64,000 bases of DNA from Peteryoungia algae (GCF_030369675.1 NZ_CP128477.1:2556001-2620000); one strand, 5' to 3'. Shown: positions 40,662 through 50,090, numbered from the stretch's first letter. Notes: generated by a model not told the origin, from the letters alone. Made by a program: numbers and translations.

Positions 40662-40736
40662 TCAGCCTAGACCAAAAAACGACAGGACAGCGACAACGAC
40701 GACGACCAGACCGACGAGGTAAATAATACCATTCAT
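40662..40736 (-). CDS. 24-residue hydrophobic small protein (single membrane helix)
   Basis: ATG at 40736 is preceded by GGAAAGGAAAACAC, a strong ribosome site. The peptide begins MNGIIYLVGLVVVVVAVLSF and ends FFGLG, one transmembrane helix with a short N-terminus. Similar 24-30 residue peptides with a VGLVVVVxAVLSFFGL core recur in alphaproteobacteria, from memory. Function unknown. It is followed downstream by no other gene on its strand and stands alone. Confidence 0.65.
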   Translation of the reverse strand: MNGIIYLVGLVVVVVAVLSFFGLG

Positions 40737-41014
40737 GTGTTTTCCTTTCCTGTTGCCTCCATCAGAACGCCTCCTGACGATGTTGGTTCCTTATCGCAGT
40801 CTCCCGGTTTAGAGCTGCTGGATTAAGAAGGGTCGACCACTCTGAATGAAACGCGAGCACCCTTTACAAATTTTGCAACTGCGGGGTGTCTAGAAATGAC
40901 CCATGAAGCTTCCTCTACTGAAGTGAGCTTCGGTCGAGGGCCCGCATGTATTCGAGCAGGACGCTGCACGCATCCCGCCGTGACAGGCAGAATCCTCGGT
41001 GCTGCATGGTCATC

Positions 41015-41326
41015 TCAAATCGTCTCCCGGTACCATGTGGCATAGGTCGAATTCTTGACAAGCTTTCGGTTCTGGTCTGGCTCGCCATCGGCCCACCAGA
41101 CCGGTCCGCGTTCTCCAAGCTCGACCTTCGCCTTGTCCACACGCTGTCGCGCCACTGCCATCTCTTCAGGCTTGTCCTTAGCATCCCGGACCGCCCGTCG
41201 CGCGGACATCAGTTCGCTGACGAGGCGCTCCCGCTGATCATCAGGAAGCCGCGGATCGCTCTTGCGCCAGAGCCGCCCTTTGACCACGAAATATCTGCCG
41301 TCAGGTGTGTCAGGATAATCGCTCAT
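41015..41326 (-). CDS. Conserved hypothetical protein, 103 residues
   Basis: Soluble, highly charged protein beginning MSDYPDTPDGRYFVVKGRLWR and ending NSTYATWYRETI, with a long helical middle (MSARRAVRDAKDKPEEMAVARQ) and a conserved GERGPVWWADGEPD motif. Proteins of this form are common in Rhizobiales as single hypothetical genes; no function is established. It is divergent from the small gene at 41517. Confidence 0.75.
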   Translation of the reverse strand: MSDYPDTPDGRYFVVKGRLWRKSDPRLPDDQRERLVSELMSARRAVRDAKDKPEEMAVARQRVDKAKVELGERGPVWWADGEPDQNRKLVKNSTYATWYRETI

Positions 41327-41516
41327 CGGTCTCCTCCCGAATCCAGGAACATTCCTGCGGCCTCAAGGTTTCAGTGTCGAGGTCGCGGCGTGTCAAACGG
41401 ACATGACCGAGATGGTGGACGCAGCGGTTTTTCCGTTTTCTCGCTGTGGGCAACGAAATGCCAGACGAGCGCCCAACCGGTCCGCCGCGATCTCACGCAT
41501 CAGCAGGAGGAAAACT

Positions 41517-41693
41517 ATGTCGACGCGTGAGCTTATCGATACCGGAACCGACAAACGCTATGTGCGCCGTGACGAGGATGGCAAATTCAAGGAATCCGTC
41601 GATGTCGGACGCTCCCTGTCCGCCGACAAGCGTCACGATGCGAAGAATGATGCGAAACCTGGCGCGGGGGACAAGGGCGACCACAGACGCTGA
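41517..41693 (+). CDS. Conserved small hydrophilic protein, 58 residues
   Basis: AGGAGG lies 6 bases before the ATG. The protein starts MSTRELIDTGTDKRYVRRDE, continues GKFKESVDVGRSLSADKR and ends in a Lys/Asp/His-rich tail. The charged, low-complexity composition suggests an intrinsically disordered, stress-type protein; homologues recur in rhizobia as hypothetical proteins. The frame is open further upstream but the ribosome site marks this start. Confidence 0.7.
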   Translation: MSTRELIDTGTDKRYVRRDEDGKFKESVDVGRSLSADKRHDAKNDAKPGAGDKGDHRR

Positions 41694-41953
41694 GCCGTCA
41701 AGATCGCCACCTGCAAGGTGAAGGTACGAACAGGCGCCTCGCAACGCTCCTGCGTTGGCTCGAAGCATCTCCCGATGTCGGCTGCCTGCAGGAGCCGGAA
41801 GCATCGCCCCCCCACATCGAGGCGGCAATCGATGCGATGCTTGTCGGCTGCCTTTTGTGGCCATCCTGATGCCGTTCGAGACTGTGCCTTGCACTGATGC
41901 GTGAACGCTCATAATCTGGGGGAAAATCACAAGGGAAGAAAGTGGGAGTTTCC

Positions 41954-42955
41954 ATGAGACATTACAAATCCATCTTTGGCGCTGTTCTGGCGATAGGTTT
42001 GGCAACATCCGCAGTGGCACAGGACATGTCCTTCTTCCGCATCGGCACAGGCGGCACAGCCGGCACCTATTATCCAATTGGCGGATTGCTCGCGAATGCG
42101 ATCTCCAACCCACCCGGTTCGCGCACCTGCGAGGAGGGCGGCTCGTGTGGCGTTCCCGGTCTCGTTGCTTCGGCGCTGTCGGCGAACGGATCAGTTGCCA
42201 ATATCAACGCCATCGCCAGCGGCACCCTGGAATCGGGTTTTGCCCAGTCGGATGTGGCGACATGGGCCTATACCGGTACTGGCATCTGGGAAGGCAAGCC
42301 CGCCGTTGAAAATCTTCGGGCGATTGCCAATCTTTACCCGGAGAGCATTCACCTCGTGGCGAGCGCAGAGTCCGGCATCAAGAGTGTTGCCGACCTCAAG
42401 GGCAAGCGCGTCTCGCTGGACGAGCCGGGCTCTGGCACCTTGGTCGATGCAAGGGTCATTCTGGAAGGCTATGGCCTGTCCGAGGCAGACATTACGCCTG
42501 AGTACCTGAAACCTGATCAAGCGGCAGACCGTATGCGTGACGGCGCCATGGATGCCTTTTTCTTTGTCGGCGGCTATCCTGCCGGCGCCATTGCCGAGCT
42601 TGCAAGCCAGCACGACGTGAAGCTAGTTCCGATCTCATGTGAAGATGCGCCGTCGATCTGCGAAAAGTACACGTTCTTTGCGGCGGACAACCTTCCCGGC
42701 GGCACCTATGAAGGCAATCCCGACGACGTGAAGACCTTGGCCGTGGGTGCACAATGGATCACGAGTGCGGATCAGCCGGAAGAACTGATTTATGGAATCA
42801 CAAAAGCGTTGTGGAACGACAACACCCGCAAGCAGCTCGATGCTGGCCACGCCAAGGGTAAGGCCATCACCAAGGAATCCGCACTGAACGGCGTCGGTGT
42901 TCCGCTGCATCCGGGTGCAGAAAGGTTTTACAAGGAAGCAGGTCTCCTGAAGTAG
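41954..42955 (+). CDS. TAXI family TRAP transporter solute-binding protein
   Basis: A 333-residue periplasmic receptor with signal peptide (MRHYKSIFGAVLAIGLATSAVA-Q). TAXI hallmarks are FFRIGTGGTAGTYYPIGGLLANAIS, LKGKRVSLDEPGSGTLVDARVILEGYGL and MRDGAMDAFFFVGGYPAGAIAEL. GGGAG lies 6 bases before the ATG at 41954. It pairs with the fused membrane protein downstream. TAXI systems bind small organic acids such as glutamate or 2-oxoglutarate; the ligand here is unknown. Confidence 0.94.
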   Translation: MRHYKSIFGAVLAIGLATSAVAQDMSFFRIGTGGTAGTYYPIGGLLANAISNPPGSRTCEEGGSCGVPGLVASALSANGSVANINAIASGTLESGFAQSDVATWAYTGTGIWEGKPAVENLRAIANLYPESIHLVASAESGIKSVADLKGKRVSLDEPGSGTLVDARVILEGYGLSEADITPEYLKPDQAADRMRDGAMDAFFFVGGYPAGAIAELASQHDVKLVPISCEDAPSICEKYTFFAADNLPGGTYEGNPDDVKTLAVGAQWITSADQPEELIYGITKALWNDNTRKQLDAGHAKGKAITKESALNGVGVPLHPGAERFYKEAGLLK

Positions 42956-42993
42956 ACAAGACCGATTGCTTGTCAAACGAGAATGATCATCGA

Positions 42994-43020
42994 AGGGCCG
43001 CGCAGTCGATGCGCGGCCCT
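42994..43020 (+). terminator. Strong stem-loop between receptor and membrane genes
   Basis: A perfect 11-bp stem AGGGCCGCGCA / TGCGCGGCCCT with a 5-base loop lies in the 100-base gap, followed by CTGTTTCG. It could terminate or attenuate transcription so the receptor is made in excess over the permease, or stabilise the receptor mRNA. Confidence 0.6.
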
Positions 43021-43055
43021 CTGTTTCGCAAGCTTCAGATAATCCTGGTGGGACA

Positions 43056-45137
43056 ATGAGCGTGGATAAACAAGAGCTGGATGCGAGCAAATCTGTCCGT
43101 CATTTGACAGCGGATGAACTGCAAGCAATCGAAGAAGCCTATGATCCGGAGCTTCGCTTTCGCGTTCTGGCCTGGCCGCTTACCATTCTCACGGCGGCGG
43201 TCCTGTTCTTGCTGTCGTGCTACCACTTTTACACTGCAGGCTTTGGCATTCCCCAGGCAACGGTCCATCGCGGACTGCATCTCGGTGTCACGCTATTTGT
43301 CGTCTTCCTGAGTTTTTCGGCGTTCGGCAAGAAAGAGACGAAGTCGGGTGCCCTCGCCCCGTTCGGCCTACCGCTCGTCGACTGGGTGCTCGGCGTTGCC
43401 GGTCTGATTGCCGCCCTCTATGTTCCATGGATTTACAACGATCTTGCCTTCCGCGTCGGAAATCCCTTGCCCATCGATGTCATCATGGGAACGGTCCTGA
43501 TCGTGGTGCTTCTGGAAGCGGTACGCCGCTCCATGGGCTGGCCGCTGCCAGTGATCGCCCTTCTGTTTATTGGCTATGCCTATTTTGGCAGGGCAATGCC
43601 CGGCATCTTCGTGCATCCGGGTGCCAGCTGGTCGGGAATCGTTAACCACCTCTATCTGACGTCTCAGGGGATCTATGGCACCGCGCTTGGTGTCATAGCG
43701 ACCTATGTTTTCCACTTCGTGCTGTTCGGCGTAATGGCAACCCGGATCGGGCTCGGACAGCTGTTCATTGACGTGGCATCGGCCCTCGCCGGCCGGTATG
43801 CCGGCGGCCCGGCGAAAGTATCGGTTCTGTCGTCAGCCCTGCTGGGTTCGATTTCGGGATCGTCGATTGCCAATACGGTGACAACAGGCGCGTTGACCAT
43901 TCCGGCCATGATCCGCATCGGCTATCCCCGCCACTTTGCCGCAGCCGTTGAAGCCGCTGCCTCGACGGGTGGTCAAATCACGCCTCCTGTCATGGGAGCC
44001 GTGGCATTCCTGATGATTGAATATCTCGGCCTTCCGCTGACCACCATTCTGACCGCTGCCCTGGTGCCGGCCTTCATGCATTTTTTCGGAGTGCTCGTGC
44101 AAGTGCATCTGGAAGCCCGTCGGCTTGGTCTGCGCGGTCTGTCGGCTGCTGAACTGCCAAATGCCTGGAAGGTCCTGAAGGAAGGCTGGCTATCGGTCGC
44201 GCCCCTCGTCGTTCTGGTCGCAATCCTGTTGTCCGGACGAACGCCATTCTCTGCCGCCTTCTGGTCGATCACGGCATGTATCGGCGTTCTCGTTATCCAG
44301 CAAATTCGTGCAAGTGGCGTAGCAGACGGCCTGCGCGGTACAGCCCATGGGGTTTGGGAAGGCTTTATCCTCGGAGCCAAGCAATCACTCTCGGTGACTG
44401 CTGCAGCGGCGCTTGTTGGAGTAGTCATCGGGGTAGTGACGCTGACTGGCGTCGGGTTCAAGGTCGCCTATATGGTCACTGGCATTGCGCAGGACTGGGC
44501 AAATTCGGTTCACAACCTGCTCGCATTTCTGCCCTTCGAACTGATGGGCGTTCCGACACTGACACTGCTTTTCACCCTGATCCTGACGGCCATAGTCTGT
44601 ATCCTGATGGGCTGCGGCATTCCAACAACCGCCAACTACATCATCATGGTTGCCGTTGCCGCACCGATCCTTGGCCTCTTGGGGGTCCAGCCGCTGGTCG
44701 CGCATTTCTTCGTCTTCTACTATGGAGTCCTGGCCGATGTGACGCCGCCAGTTGCGATGGCGGCCTATGCCGGCGCCGGCATAGCCAACGCCAATGCCTT
44801 CAAGGCGGGCAATACCGCCTTCCGGCTGAGCATGGGCAAGGCTTTGGTCCCCTTCGTGTTTGCGTTCCAGCCTGCTTTGCTGCTCGTGACCGACAATTTT
44901 ACCTGGACCGCGTTTTTCCTCGCGTTCGGCGGAACGGTCCTCGGCATCTGGGCCTTGGCGGCGGCCGTGTCCAACTGGTTGTTTGCTCCGCTTCGTTGGT
45001 ACGAGCGCGTTGCACTCGTTCTGGCGGCCATCTTGCTCGTTGCGCCCGATCTGAACGCAACACTGGTTGGGATACTGCTTATGGCGCCGATTGCGGCCAG
45101 GCAGTTGCTGCAGAAGCAGTCTCAAGCGTCGGGCTGA
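43056..45137 (+). CDS. TRAP transporter fused permease (4TM/12TM, TAXI type)
   Basis: A 693-residue fused small and large TRAP membrane protein. After a 45-residue soluble lead the hydrophobic segments begin with VLAWPLTILTAAVLFLLSC. The TRAP-M signature GSISGSSIANTVTTGALTIPAMIRIGY and STGGQITPPVMGAVAFLM is clear, as is GCGIPTTANYIIMVAVAAPIL and FYYGVLADVTPPVAMAAYAGAGIA in the second repeat. Moves a sodium-coupled organic acid with the TAXI receptor. The pair is an isolated two-gene unit with no catabolic gene attached. Confidence 0.95.
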   Translation: MSVDKQELDASKSVRHLTADELQAIEEAYDPELRFRVLAWPLTILTAAVLFLLSCYHFYTAGFGIPQATVHRGLHLGVTLFVVFLSFSAFGKKETKSGALAPFGLPLVDWVLGVAGLIAALYVPWIYNDLAFRVGNPLPIDVIMGTVLIVVLLEAVRRSMGWPLPVIALLFIGYAYFGRAMPGIFVHPGASWSGIVNHLYLTSQGIYGTALGVIATYVFHFVLFGVMATRIGLGQLFIDVASALAGRYAGGPAKVSVLSSALLGSISGSSIANTVTTGALTIPAMIRIGYPRHFAAAVEAAASTGGQITPPVMGAVAFLMIEYLGLPLTTILTAALVPAFMHFFGVLVQVHLEARRLGLRGLSAAELPNAWKVLKEGWLSVAPLVVLVAILLSGRTPFSAAFWSITACIGVLVIQQIRASGVADGLRGTAHGVWEGFILGAKQSLSVTAAAALVGVVIGVVTLTGVGFKVAYMVTGIAQDWANSVHNLLAFLPFELMGVPTLTLLFTLILTAIVCILMGCGIPTTANYIIMVAVAAPILGLLGVQPLVAHFFVFYYGVLADVTPPVAMAAYAGAGIANANAFKAGNTAFRLSMGKALVPFVFAFQPALLLVTDNFTWTAFFLAFGGTVLGIWALAAAVSNWLFAPLRWYERVALVLAAILLVAPDLNATLVGILLMAPIAARQLLQKQSQASG

Positions 45138-45425
45138 CCAAGCATCGTCGCAACTTTAAGGGCGCCGTTTCCCCTGTGATCGATGCCCCGCATCTGAAGG
45201 CAGCACAGCGCTTGCTTGGCCTTGCCGACGATCCATCCAAAGGCTGATCGGCATGACAGCCCTATACGGCCCAGCAGTTCTGGCCCCGAGATTCTGACCA
45301 CTGAGAGCGATTGGCACGGAACCGCATCTGGAGTGAAGGAACACGGACGTCAACGGTTCCGAATCGCTTCCGACTTTTGGTTCAGTATAGAAGGTGAGGG
45401 ATCGGCGTGATGGAGCAGCAGTTCA
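45138..45425. other. Non-coding or decayed stretch after the TRAP gene
   Basis: No gene recognised. The frames are short and no ribosome sites are seen. It lies between the TRAP gene and an IS110 transposase remnant, so it is probably insertion-related debris. Confidence 0.4.
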
Positions 45426-45825
45426 TCATAACCGCCCAGAACGATCTGATGGCGCGCATGGCATCCGGTTGAGATCGACACGGAGGTCAAACGCCAAAAG
45501 CTCCTCGTGGCTTGTGCCGAGGAGCTTACCGCAAATACTTAGCTTGTGAGCCAGTCTGCCCGTGGCTTCAGCAAACGTCGGGCAAGGCGCGCATTGACCT
45601 TGGAGAGCGGCAGCCTTTGGACCATCATGAAGCGCTCGAAGCGCCTTGTGATAGGCGCCCTGTGGGTTCATAGACAATCCGCTCCACGCCCTTCGTGCCG
45701 ATCCATCGGACAATGGCGGCAAATCCCTTGCGGTCATTGGTAACCTTTAAGGTTCCTCCGTCCGGCAGGCTGTGCAGATCGATATGGTCCTTCGAGATGT
45801 CCGCGCCGATGGTAATATCCGTCAT
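45426..45825 (-). pseudogene. IS110-family transposase, N-terminal remnant with frameshifts
   Basis: The first ~57 codons from ATG 45825 read the IS110 RuvC-like start MTDITIGADISKDHIDLHSL, FAAIVRWIGTKGVERIVYEPTG. The reading frame then shifts to YHKALRALHD and FAEATGRLAHKLS, both IS110 words. The rest of the roughly 340-residue transposase is absent. Confidence 0.8.
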
Positions 45826-46479
45826 CTTTTCTCATCTCCCATGCTTGTCATCCGAGCCCGAAGCTCGGGTATCCGTTCAGGACGATTGGAAAAGATGGGG
45901 GCGATCAAACTCTGGCTCGGCCCGGTATTCGTCAGAATGGCGGCCTCGCATTTCACGATCCGTCCCCCATCGCCGGAAGAGGATGGCCGTTCTCTCCGGC
46001 GCTTCTTTATCTCACGAAGAAGCAAGAAGTTCATAAGAGAAGCATGTCCGGCGAAAACGGAGTCGCCCTCAATGCTCTATCTCTTTGTTTTCACGCAAAA
46101 CCGCTTCGCACTTTTGCTGGAATTGCTTGGATTTCGGTCAGGCGTCGACGGTGCCGTCTCTCGCATCATGAACGGGATCAGAGGAATTGACCGGAAGCGG
46201 GACCGACAACGAGGCCAAGGCGGCCATGCTGAAGTTGATTGCAGTGTCGCTCTCTTGTCTGTCTCGACAGCACCGCAAAGCGCCGTAGCCATTCTGTGCC
46301 GGCCATAGAGACTTGTTTGGCTCCGCGTTTTTCTCGTCGCTCTGCATAAGTCCCTGACAAGCCCCAGCCGCATGGTCGCCTGTTGCTTTTCGCCGGTCAG
46401 CAGAGGTGAAGGCTTGACCTCGCCAACATGTCATACAATAAAGGATAATTCATATTACAAGTTGATGAGGAGGAGTCAG
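45826..46479. other. Non-coding region upstream of kduI, including the 5' flank of the IS110 remnant
   Basis: The first ~200 bases are the upstream end of the IS110 remnant and hold GATGGGGG near 45895 and a matching CCCCCATC near 45965; in active IS110 elements this side encodes the bridge RNA. The remainder has open frames on both strands without recognisable protein. At 46430-46475 an AT-rich stretch with GGATAAT and ATGTCATACAAT probably contains the kduI promoter. Confidence 0.4.
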
Positions 46480-47304
46480 ATGCTGAACGTCGAGACCAGA
46501 CAGGCGGTCCATCCCGAACACGCGAAAGCACTGGATACTGAAGGGCTGCGCCGGCACTTCCTGGCCGAGAACATGTTCAAGAGTGGCGAGATCCATCTGA
46601 TCTACACGCATTATGACCGCTTCGTCATGGGCGGCGCCGTCCCGGCCGGTGGTTCGCTTACGCTCGACAAGGTCGAAGAGACGAAGACGCCGTCCTTCCT
46701 TGACCGCCGCGAGATGGGCGTGGTCAATATCGGCGAACTCGGCACGGTTTCTGCGGGCAACAAGACCTACACGCTGAGCCGTGGCGACGTACTTTACCTC
46801 GGTGCGGGCTCCGGCCCTGTCACTTTCGCCGGAAACGGCCGCTTCTACATCACGTCTTGCCCAGCGCATCGCAGCCTGCCCGCGCGCCTCGTCACGCTTG
46901 CTGACAGCAAGGAAGTGAAGCTCGGCGCAGTCGAGACGTCCAACAAGCGCACGATCAACCAGTTCATCCATCCCCTCGTCATGGAGAGCTGCCAGCTGGT
47001 GCTCGGTTACACGACGCTTGAAGACGGTTCAGTCTGGAACACCATGCCGGCGCATGTGCATGACCGGCGCATGGAAGCCTATCTCTATTTCGGCATGGAC
47101 GAGACCTCTCGCGTCCTTCACCTGATGGGTGAACCACAGGAAACCCGTCATCTGTTCATCGCCAACGAGGAAGGTGCGATCTCGCCACCGTGGTCCGTCC
47201 ATTCGGGCGCAGGCATCGGCACCTACACCTTCATCTGGGCTATGGCCGGTGACAATGTCGACTATACGGACATGGAGTTTGTCCAGCCGGCGGCACTCAG
47301 ATGA
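46480..47304 (+). CDS. kduI: 5-dehydro-4-deoxy-D-glucuronate isomerase
   Basis: A 274-residue cupin-type KduI. It turns 5-keto-4-deoxyuronate, from oligogalacturonide breakdown, into 3-deoxy-D-glycero-2,5-hexodiulosonate. Motifs: HYDRFVMGGAVPAGG, REMGVVNIGELGTVSAG, and the zinc-binding cupin WNTMPAHVHDRRMEAYLYF with HLFIANEEGAISPPWSVHSG. AGGAGGAG precedes the ATG at 46480. It overlaps kduD by 4 bases. Confidence 0.97.
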   Translation: MLNVETRQAVHPEHAKALDTEGLRRHFLAENMFKSGEIHLIYTHYDRFVMGGAVPAGGSLTLDKVEETKTPSFLDRREMGVVNIGELGTVSAGNKTYTLSRGDVLYLGAGSGPVTFAGNGRFYITSCPAHRSLPARLVTLADSKEVKLGAVETSNKRTINQFIHPLVMESCQLVLGYTTLEDGSVWNTMPAHVHDRRMEAYLYFGMDETSRVLHLMGEPQETRHLFIANEEGAISPPWSVHSGAGIGTYTFIWAMAGDNVDYTDMEFVQPAALR

Positions 47305-48044
47305 GCCGCGCCTTTTCCCTTCACGGCCGCAAGGCCCTGGTAACCGGCGCCAATACAGGTCTCGGCCAGGCGATCGCCGTCGGTCTGGCGACAGCTGGTG
47401 CAGAGGTCGTGTGTGCTGCCCGCCGCGCGCCGGACGAAACGCTTGCCATGATCGCGGACAGCGGTGGCAAGGCACAAGCGCTTCAAGTCGACTTCAGCGA
47501 TCCCATGGTCGCCTGCGACATTTTCGGGGGTCAGGATATCGACATCCTGGTCAACAATGCCGGCATCATCCGCCGGGCTGACGCCACCGACTTCACCGAA
47601 ACCGACTGGGACGATGTCATGGACGTCAATCTCAAGGCGGCGTTCTTCACCAGTCAGGCTTTTGCCCGCGCACTTTTTGCCGGGGGCAAGCCGGGAAAGA
47701 TCATCAATATTGCCTCGCTTCTCTCCTTCCAAGGCGGCATTCGCGTCCCCTCCTACACGGCCTCGAAGCACGGCCTTGCCGGGCTGACCAAGCTGCTTGC
47801 CAATGAATGGGCAGCGCGGGGTATCAACGTCAATGCGATTGCACCAGGCTATATTGAGACGAACAATACCGAAGCGCTGCGCGCCGATCCGGACCGGAAT
47901 AAGTCGATCCTCGAGCGCATTCCAGCGGGGCGCTGGGGACGGGCGGAGGATATCGCAGGCGCTGCCGTCTTTCTTGCGGCTCCTGCTGCCGACTATGTGC
48001 ATGGCGCAGTCCTCAACGTCGATGGCGGGTGGCTGGCGCGCTGA
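47301..48044 (+). CDS. kduD: 2-dehydro-3-deoxy-D-gluconate 5-dehydrogenase
   Basis: A 247-residue SDR reducing the KduI product to 2-keto-3-deoxygluconate with NADH. TGANTGLGQAIAVGL cofactor motif, NNAGIIRRADATDF, serine in IASLLSFQGGIRVPSY, YTASKHG and the C-terminal DGGWLAR. Directly coupled to kduI by an ATGA overlap. The kinase and aldolase that finish the pathway (KdgK, KdgA) are not in this window. Confidence 0.96.
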   Translation: MSRAFSLHGRKALVTGANTGLGQAIAVGLATAGAEVVCAARRAPDETLAMIADSGGKAQALQVDFSDPMVACDIFGGQDIDILVNNAGIIRRADATDFTETDWDDVMDVNLKAAFFTSQAFARALFAGGKPGKIINIASLLSFQGGIRVPSYTASKHGLAGLTKLLANEWAARGINVNAIAPGYIETNNTEALRADPDRNKSILERIPAGRWGRAEDIAGAAVFLAAPAADYVHGAVLNVDGGWLAR

Positions 48045-48072
48045 GCCTTGGGTATTTTACAGCCACACTCAA

Positions 48073-48993
48073 TCAGGACGCCCGACCGGTGGCTGCCAGA
48101 TGCACTTGCTGTTCCGCTTCGTCGAGTTTCATCAAGCCACCGTGCCGGCTTTGGCGCACCTTGGCGATATGTTCACGCGGGCTGATGCCGATGGTGCGCT
48201 TGAACATGCGGGAAAAATAATAGGGATCAGCATAACCTACTTCCGCAGCCGCCGAGGCAACGGGCAGGCCCGCCTCAAGAAAGTGCATCGCCCGTTCCAT
48301 CCGCTTGAACTCCTGAAACTTCCGCGGCGTGCGCCCGATCCTCTTCTGGAATTCCCGCAGGAAATAATCCTGGTTGTAGGGCGAATTTTCCACCGCCTTC
48401 CCCGCTATCCCGGGGTCGAGAGGATGGGCCGAAATCATCGACGCCGCCTTCATCACGGCAAGATTGATCGCGTCGGATCCTTCCGGCTGGAAGGTCGCCT
48501 GGTCCCGCCACCCCATAAACGCGTCCTCAACATAGGCGATCAACAGCACCATGAAGAGATGATGCTGGGCCAATGTCACCGAAGACGGCGGCGCACTCTG
48601 GCGGTAGTGGCGCACCAGAGGCTGCAGCAGCGACCAGCGGCTCAAGCGCACCTTCGGGTTCAGATCCATCTGTGCGAGAAGGTTGTGTCGGCCATAAATG
48701 TCGAGGCTGAAATGCTGCGCCACGCCGATATAGGTTTCCGTCTGCTCGTTCCATCCCAGGAAGCGCTCGTCGCGCCGAATGAGCATCGCGTCACCCGGCT
48801 CCATCATGCGCGGCTGTCCGGCGACATGATAATGCCCCCGCCCTTCGAGACAGATGACCAGATCCTCAACGGGGTTGGTCTTGTCGATCTGCCAGGTGTG
48901 AGAATGCTCCATCCGGATCGCCGCGCGCGTCAGGGTGAGCGACAGGGCGGCAGGCGGAATGGCGGACAGAATTCCACCTTCAATTTTGTCCAT
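48073..48993 (-). CDS. AraC family transcriptional regulator
   Basis: A 306-residue regulator. N-terminal cupin-like sensing part (VEDLVICLEGRGHYHVAGQP, EPGDAMLIRRDERFLGWN) and C-terminal AraC double helix-turn-helix (NQDYFLREFQKRIGRTPRKFQEFKRM, VASAAAEVGYADPYYFSRMFKRTIGISP). GAGGAAAAAG precedes the ATG at 48993; an earlier frame start is not used. Converges on kduD and is divergent from the ABC importer, its likely activator target, responding to a uronide oligomer. Confidence 0.93.
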   Translation of the reverse strand: MDKIEGGILSAIPPAALSLTLTRAAIRMEHSHTWQIDKTNPVEDLVICLEGRGHYHVAGQPRMMEPGDAMLIRRDERFLGWNEQTETYIGVAQHFSLDIYGRHNLLAQMDLNPKVRLSRWSLLQPLVRHYRQSAPPSSVTLAQHHLFMVLLIAYVEDAFMGWRDQATFQPEGSDAINLAVMKAASMISAHPLDPGIAGKAVENSPYNQDYFLREFQKRIGRTPRKFQEFKRMERAMHFLEAGLPVASAAAEVGYADPYYFSRMFKRTIGISPREHIAKVRQSRHGGLMKLDEAEQQVHLAATGRAS

Positions 48994-49205
48994 CTTTTTC
49001 CTCACGTTCGTCAATGTATTCTGATGAGCATTTGGAGGAATGTCACGGTGCAAAGCAAAACTTGCCAGCCGATTTTCAGGGAGGAGATCGGATCGCAGGA
49101 AGAGCGGCCCGAATGGGTCGGGATATCTGCGTCGATATGGGAGTCGAACTTGTACGAAAATGTATCTCAAGAAATGATCGCGTCAGGGCCATCCGAGATG
49201 GTGCC

Positions 49206-50087
49206 ATGAAGGGTAACCGGCTTCTGGGCTATGCCTATCTGGCGCCTTACATCATCGGCCTGATGGTGTTCACGGCGATCCCCTTCGTGGTCTCATTCTA
49301 TCTGAGCTTCACCAGCTACGACCTGATGAACGAGGCGCATTGGACGGGGCTTGCCAACTACGAGCGCCTGCTCACCCGCGACCGCACCTTCGTGAAGTCG
49401 CTGAACGTGACGTTGATCTATGTATTCCTGACCGTGCCGCTGAAGCTTGCCTTCGCACTCTTCATTGCAGCGATTCTCAATTACCGGCTGAGCTTTATCG
49501 GTTTCTTCCGTACCGCATTCTATGTGCCGTCGATCCTCGGCGGATCGATCGCGATTGCTGTGCTTTGGCGCTACATCTTCGCAACCGAAGGCCTGGCCAA
49601 CATGGCGCTCGTGACCGTCGGGCTTGATCCTGTTGACTGGTTCGGCGATCCGACCAATGCGCTCTTCACCATCACGCTCCTGCGCTGCTGGCAGTTCGGC
49701 TCGGCCATGGTGATCTTCCTGGCAGCCCTTCAGTCAATCGACAAGTCGCTTTACGAGGCCGCAGCGATCGATGGTGCCGGCAAGATCCGTACCTTCTTCT
49801 TTATCACGCTGCCGCTTCTCACCCCGGTGATCTTCTTCAACCTGATCATGCAGATGGTCCAGGCGTTCCAGGAGTTCAACGGCCCCTACATCATCACCCA
49901 GGGCGGGCCGCTCAAATCCACCTATCTCCTGCCTCTCTACATCTATGACGAGGCCTTCAAGAAGTTCAACATGGGCTATGCCTCCGCGATTGCCTGGGTG
50001 CTCTTCGTGATCATCACCGTATTGACCCTCCTCGCCTTCTGGTCGTCGAAGAAGTGGGTTTATTACGCCGGCGACAAGCGGAGCTGA
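49206..50087 (+). CDS. Carbohydrate ABC transporter permease (MalF/UgpA type)
   Basis: A 293-residue CUT1 permease with six membrane segments, beginning LLGYAYLAPYIIGLMVF. EAA loop SIDKSLYEAAAIDGAGKIRTFFFITLPLL and TQGGPLKSTYLLPLYIYDEAF are typical. The start is uncertain: ATG 49206 lacks a strong ribosome site, and an extension of up to about 64 residues is open. Divergent from araC; first gene of the importer operon. Confidence 0.93.
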   Translation: MKGNRLLGYAYLAPYIIGLMVFTAIPFVVSFYLSFTSYDLMNEAHWTGLANYERLLTRDRTFVKSLNVTLIYVFLTVPLKLAFALFIAAILNYRLSFIGFFRTAFYVPSILGGSIAIAVLWRYIFATEGLANMALVTVGLDPVDWFGDPTNALFTITLLRCWQFGSAMVIFLAALQSIDKSLYEAAAIDGAGKIRTFFFITLPLLTPVIFFNLIMQMVQAFQEFNGPYIITQGGPLKSTYLLPLYIYDEAFKKFNMGYASAIAWVLFVIITVLTLLAFWSSKKWVYYAGDKRS

Positions 50088-50090
50088 ACC

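Noticed and set aside
40311..40670. Plus-strand open frame of 119 codons after the IS3 element
   Set aside because: No ribosome site and no family resemblance; could be a gene remnant but not supportable as a CDS.
40915..41010. Possible 32-residue minus-strand peptide starting MTMQHRGFCLSRRDACSVLL
   Set aside because: No convincing ribosome site and no known relatives; too weak to call.
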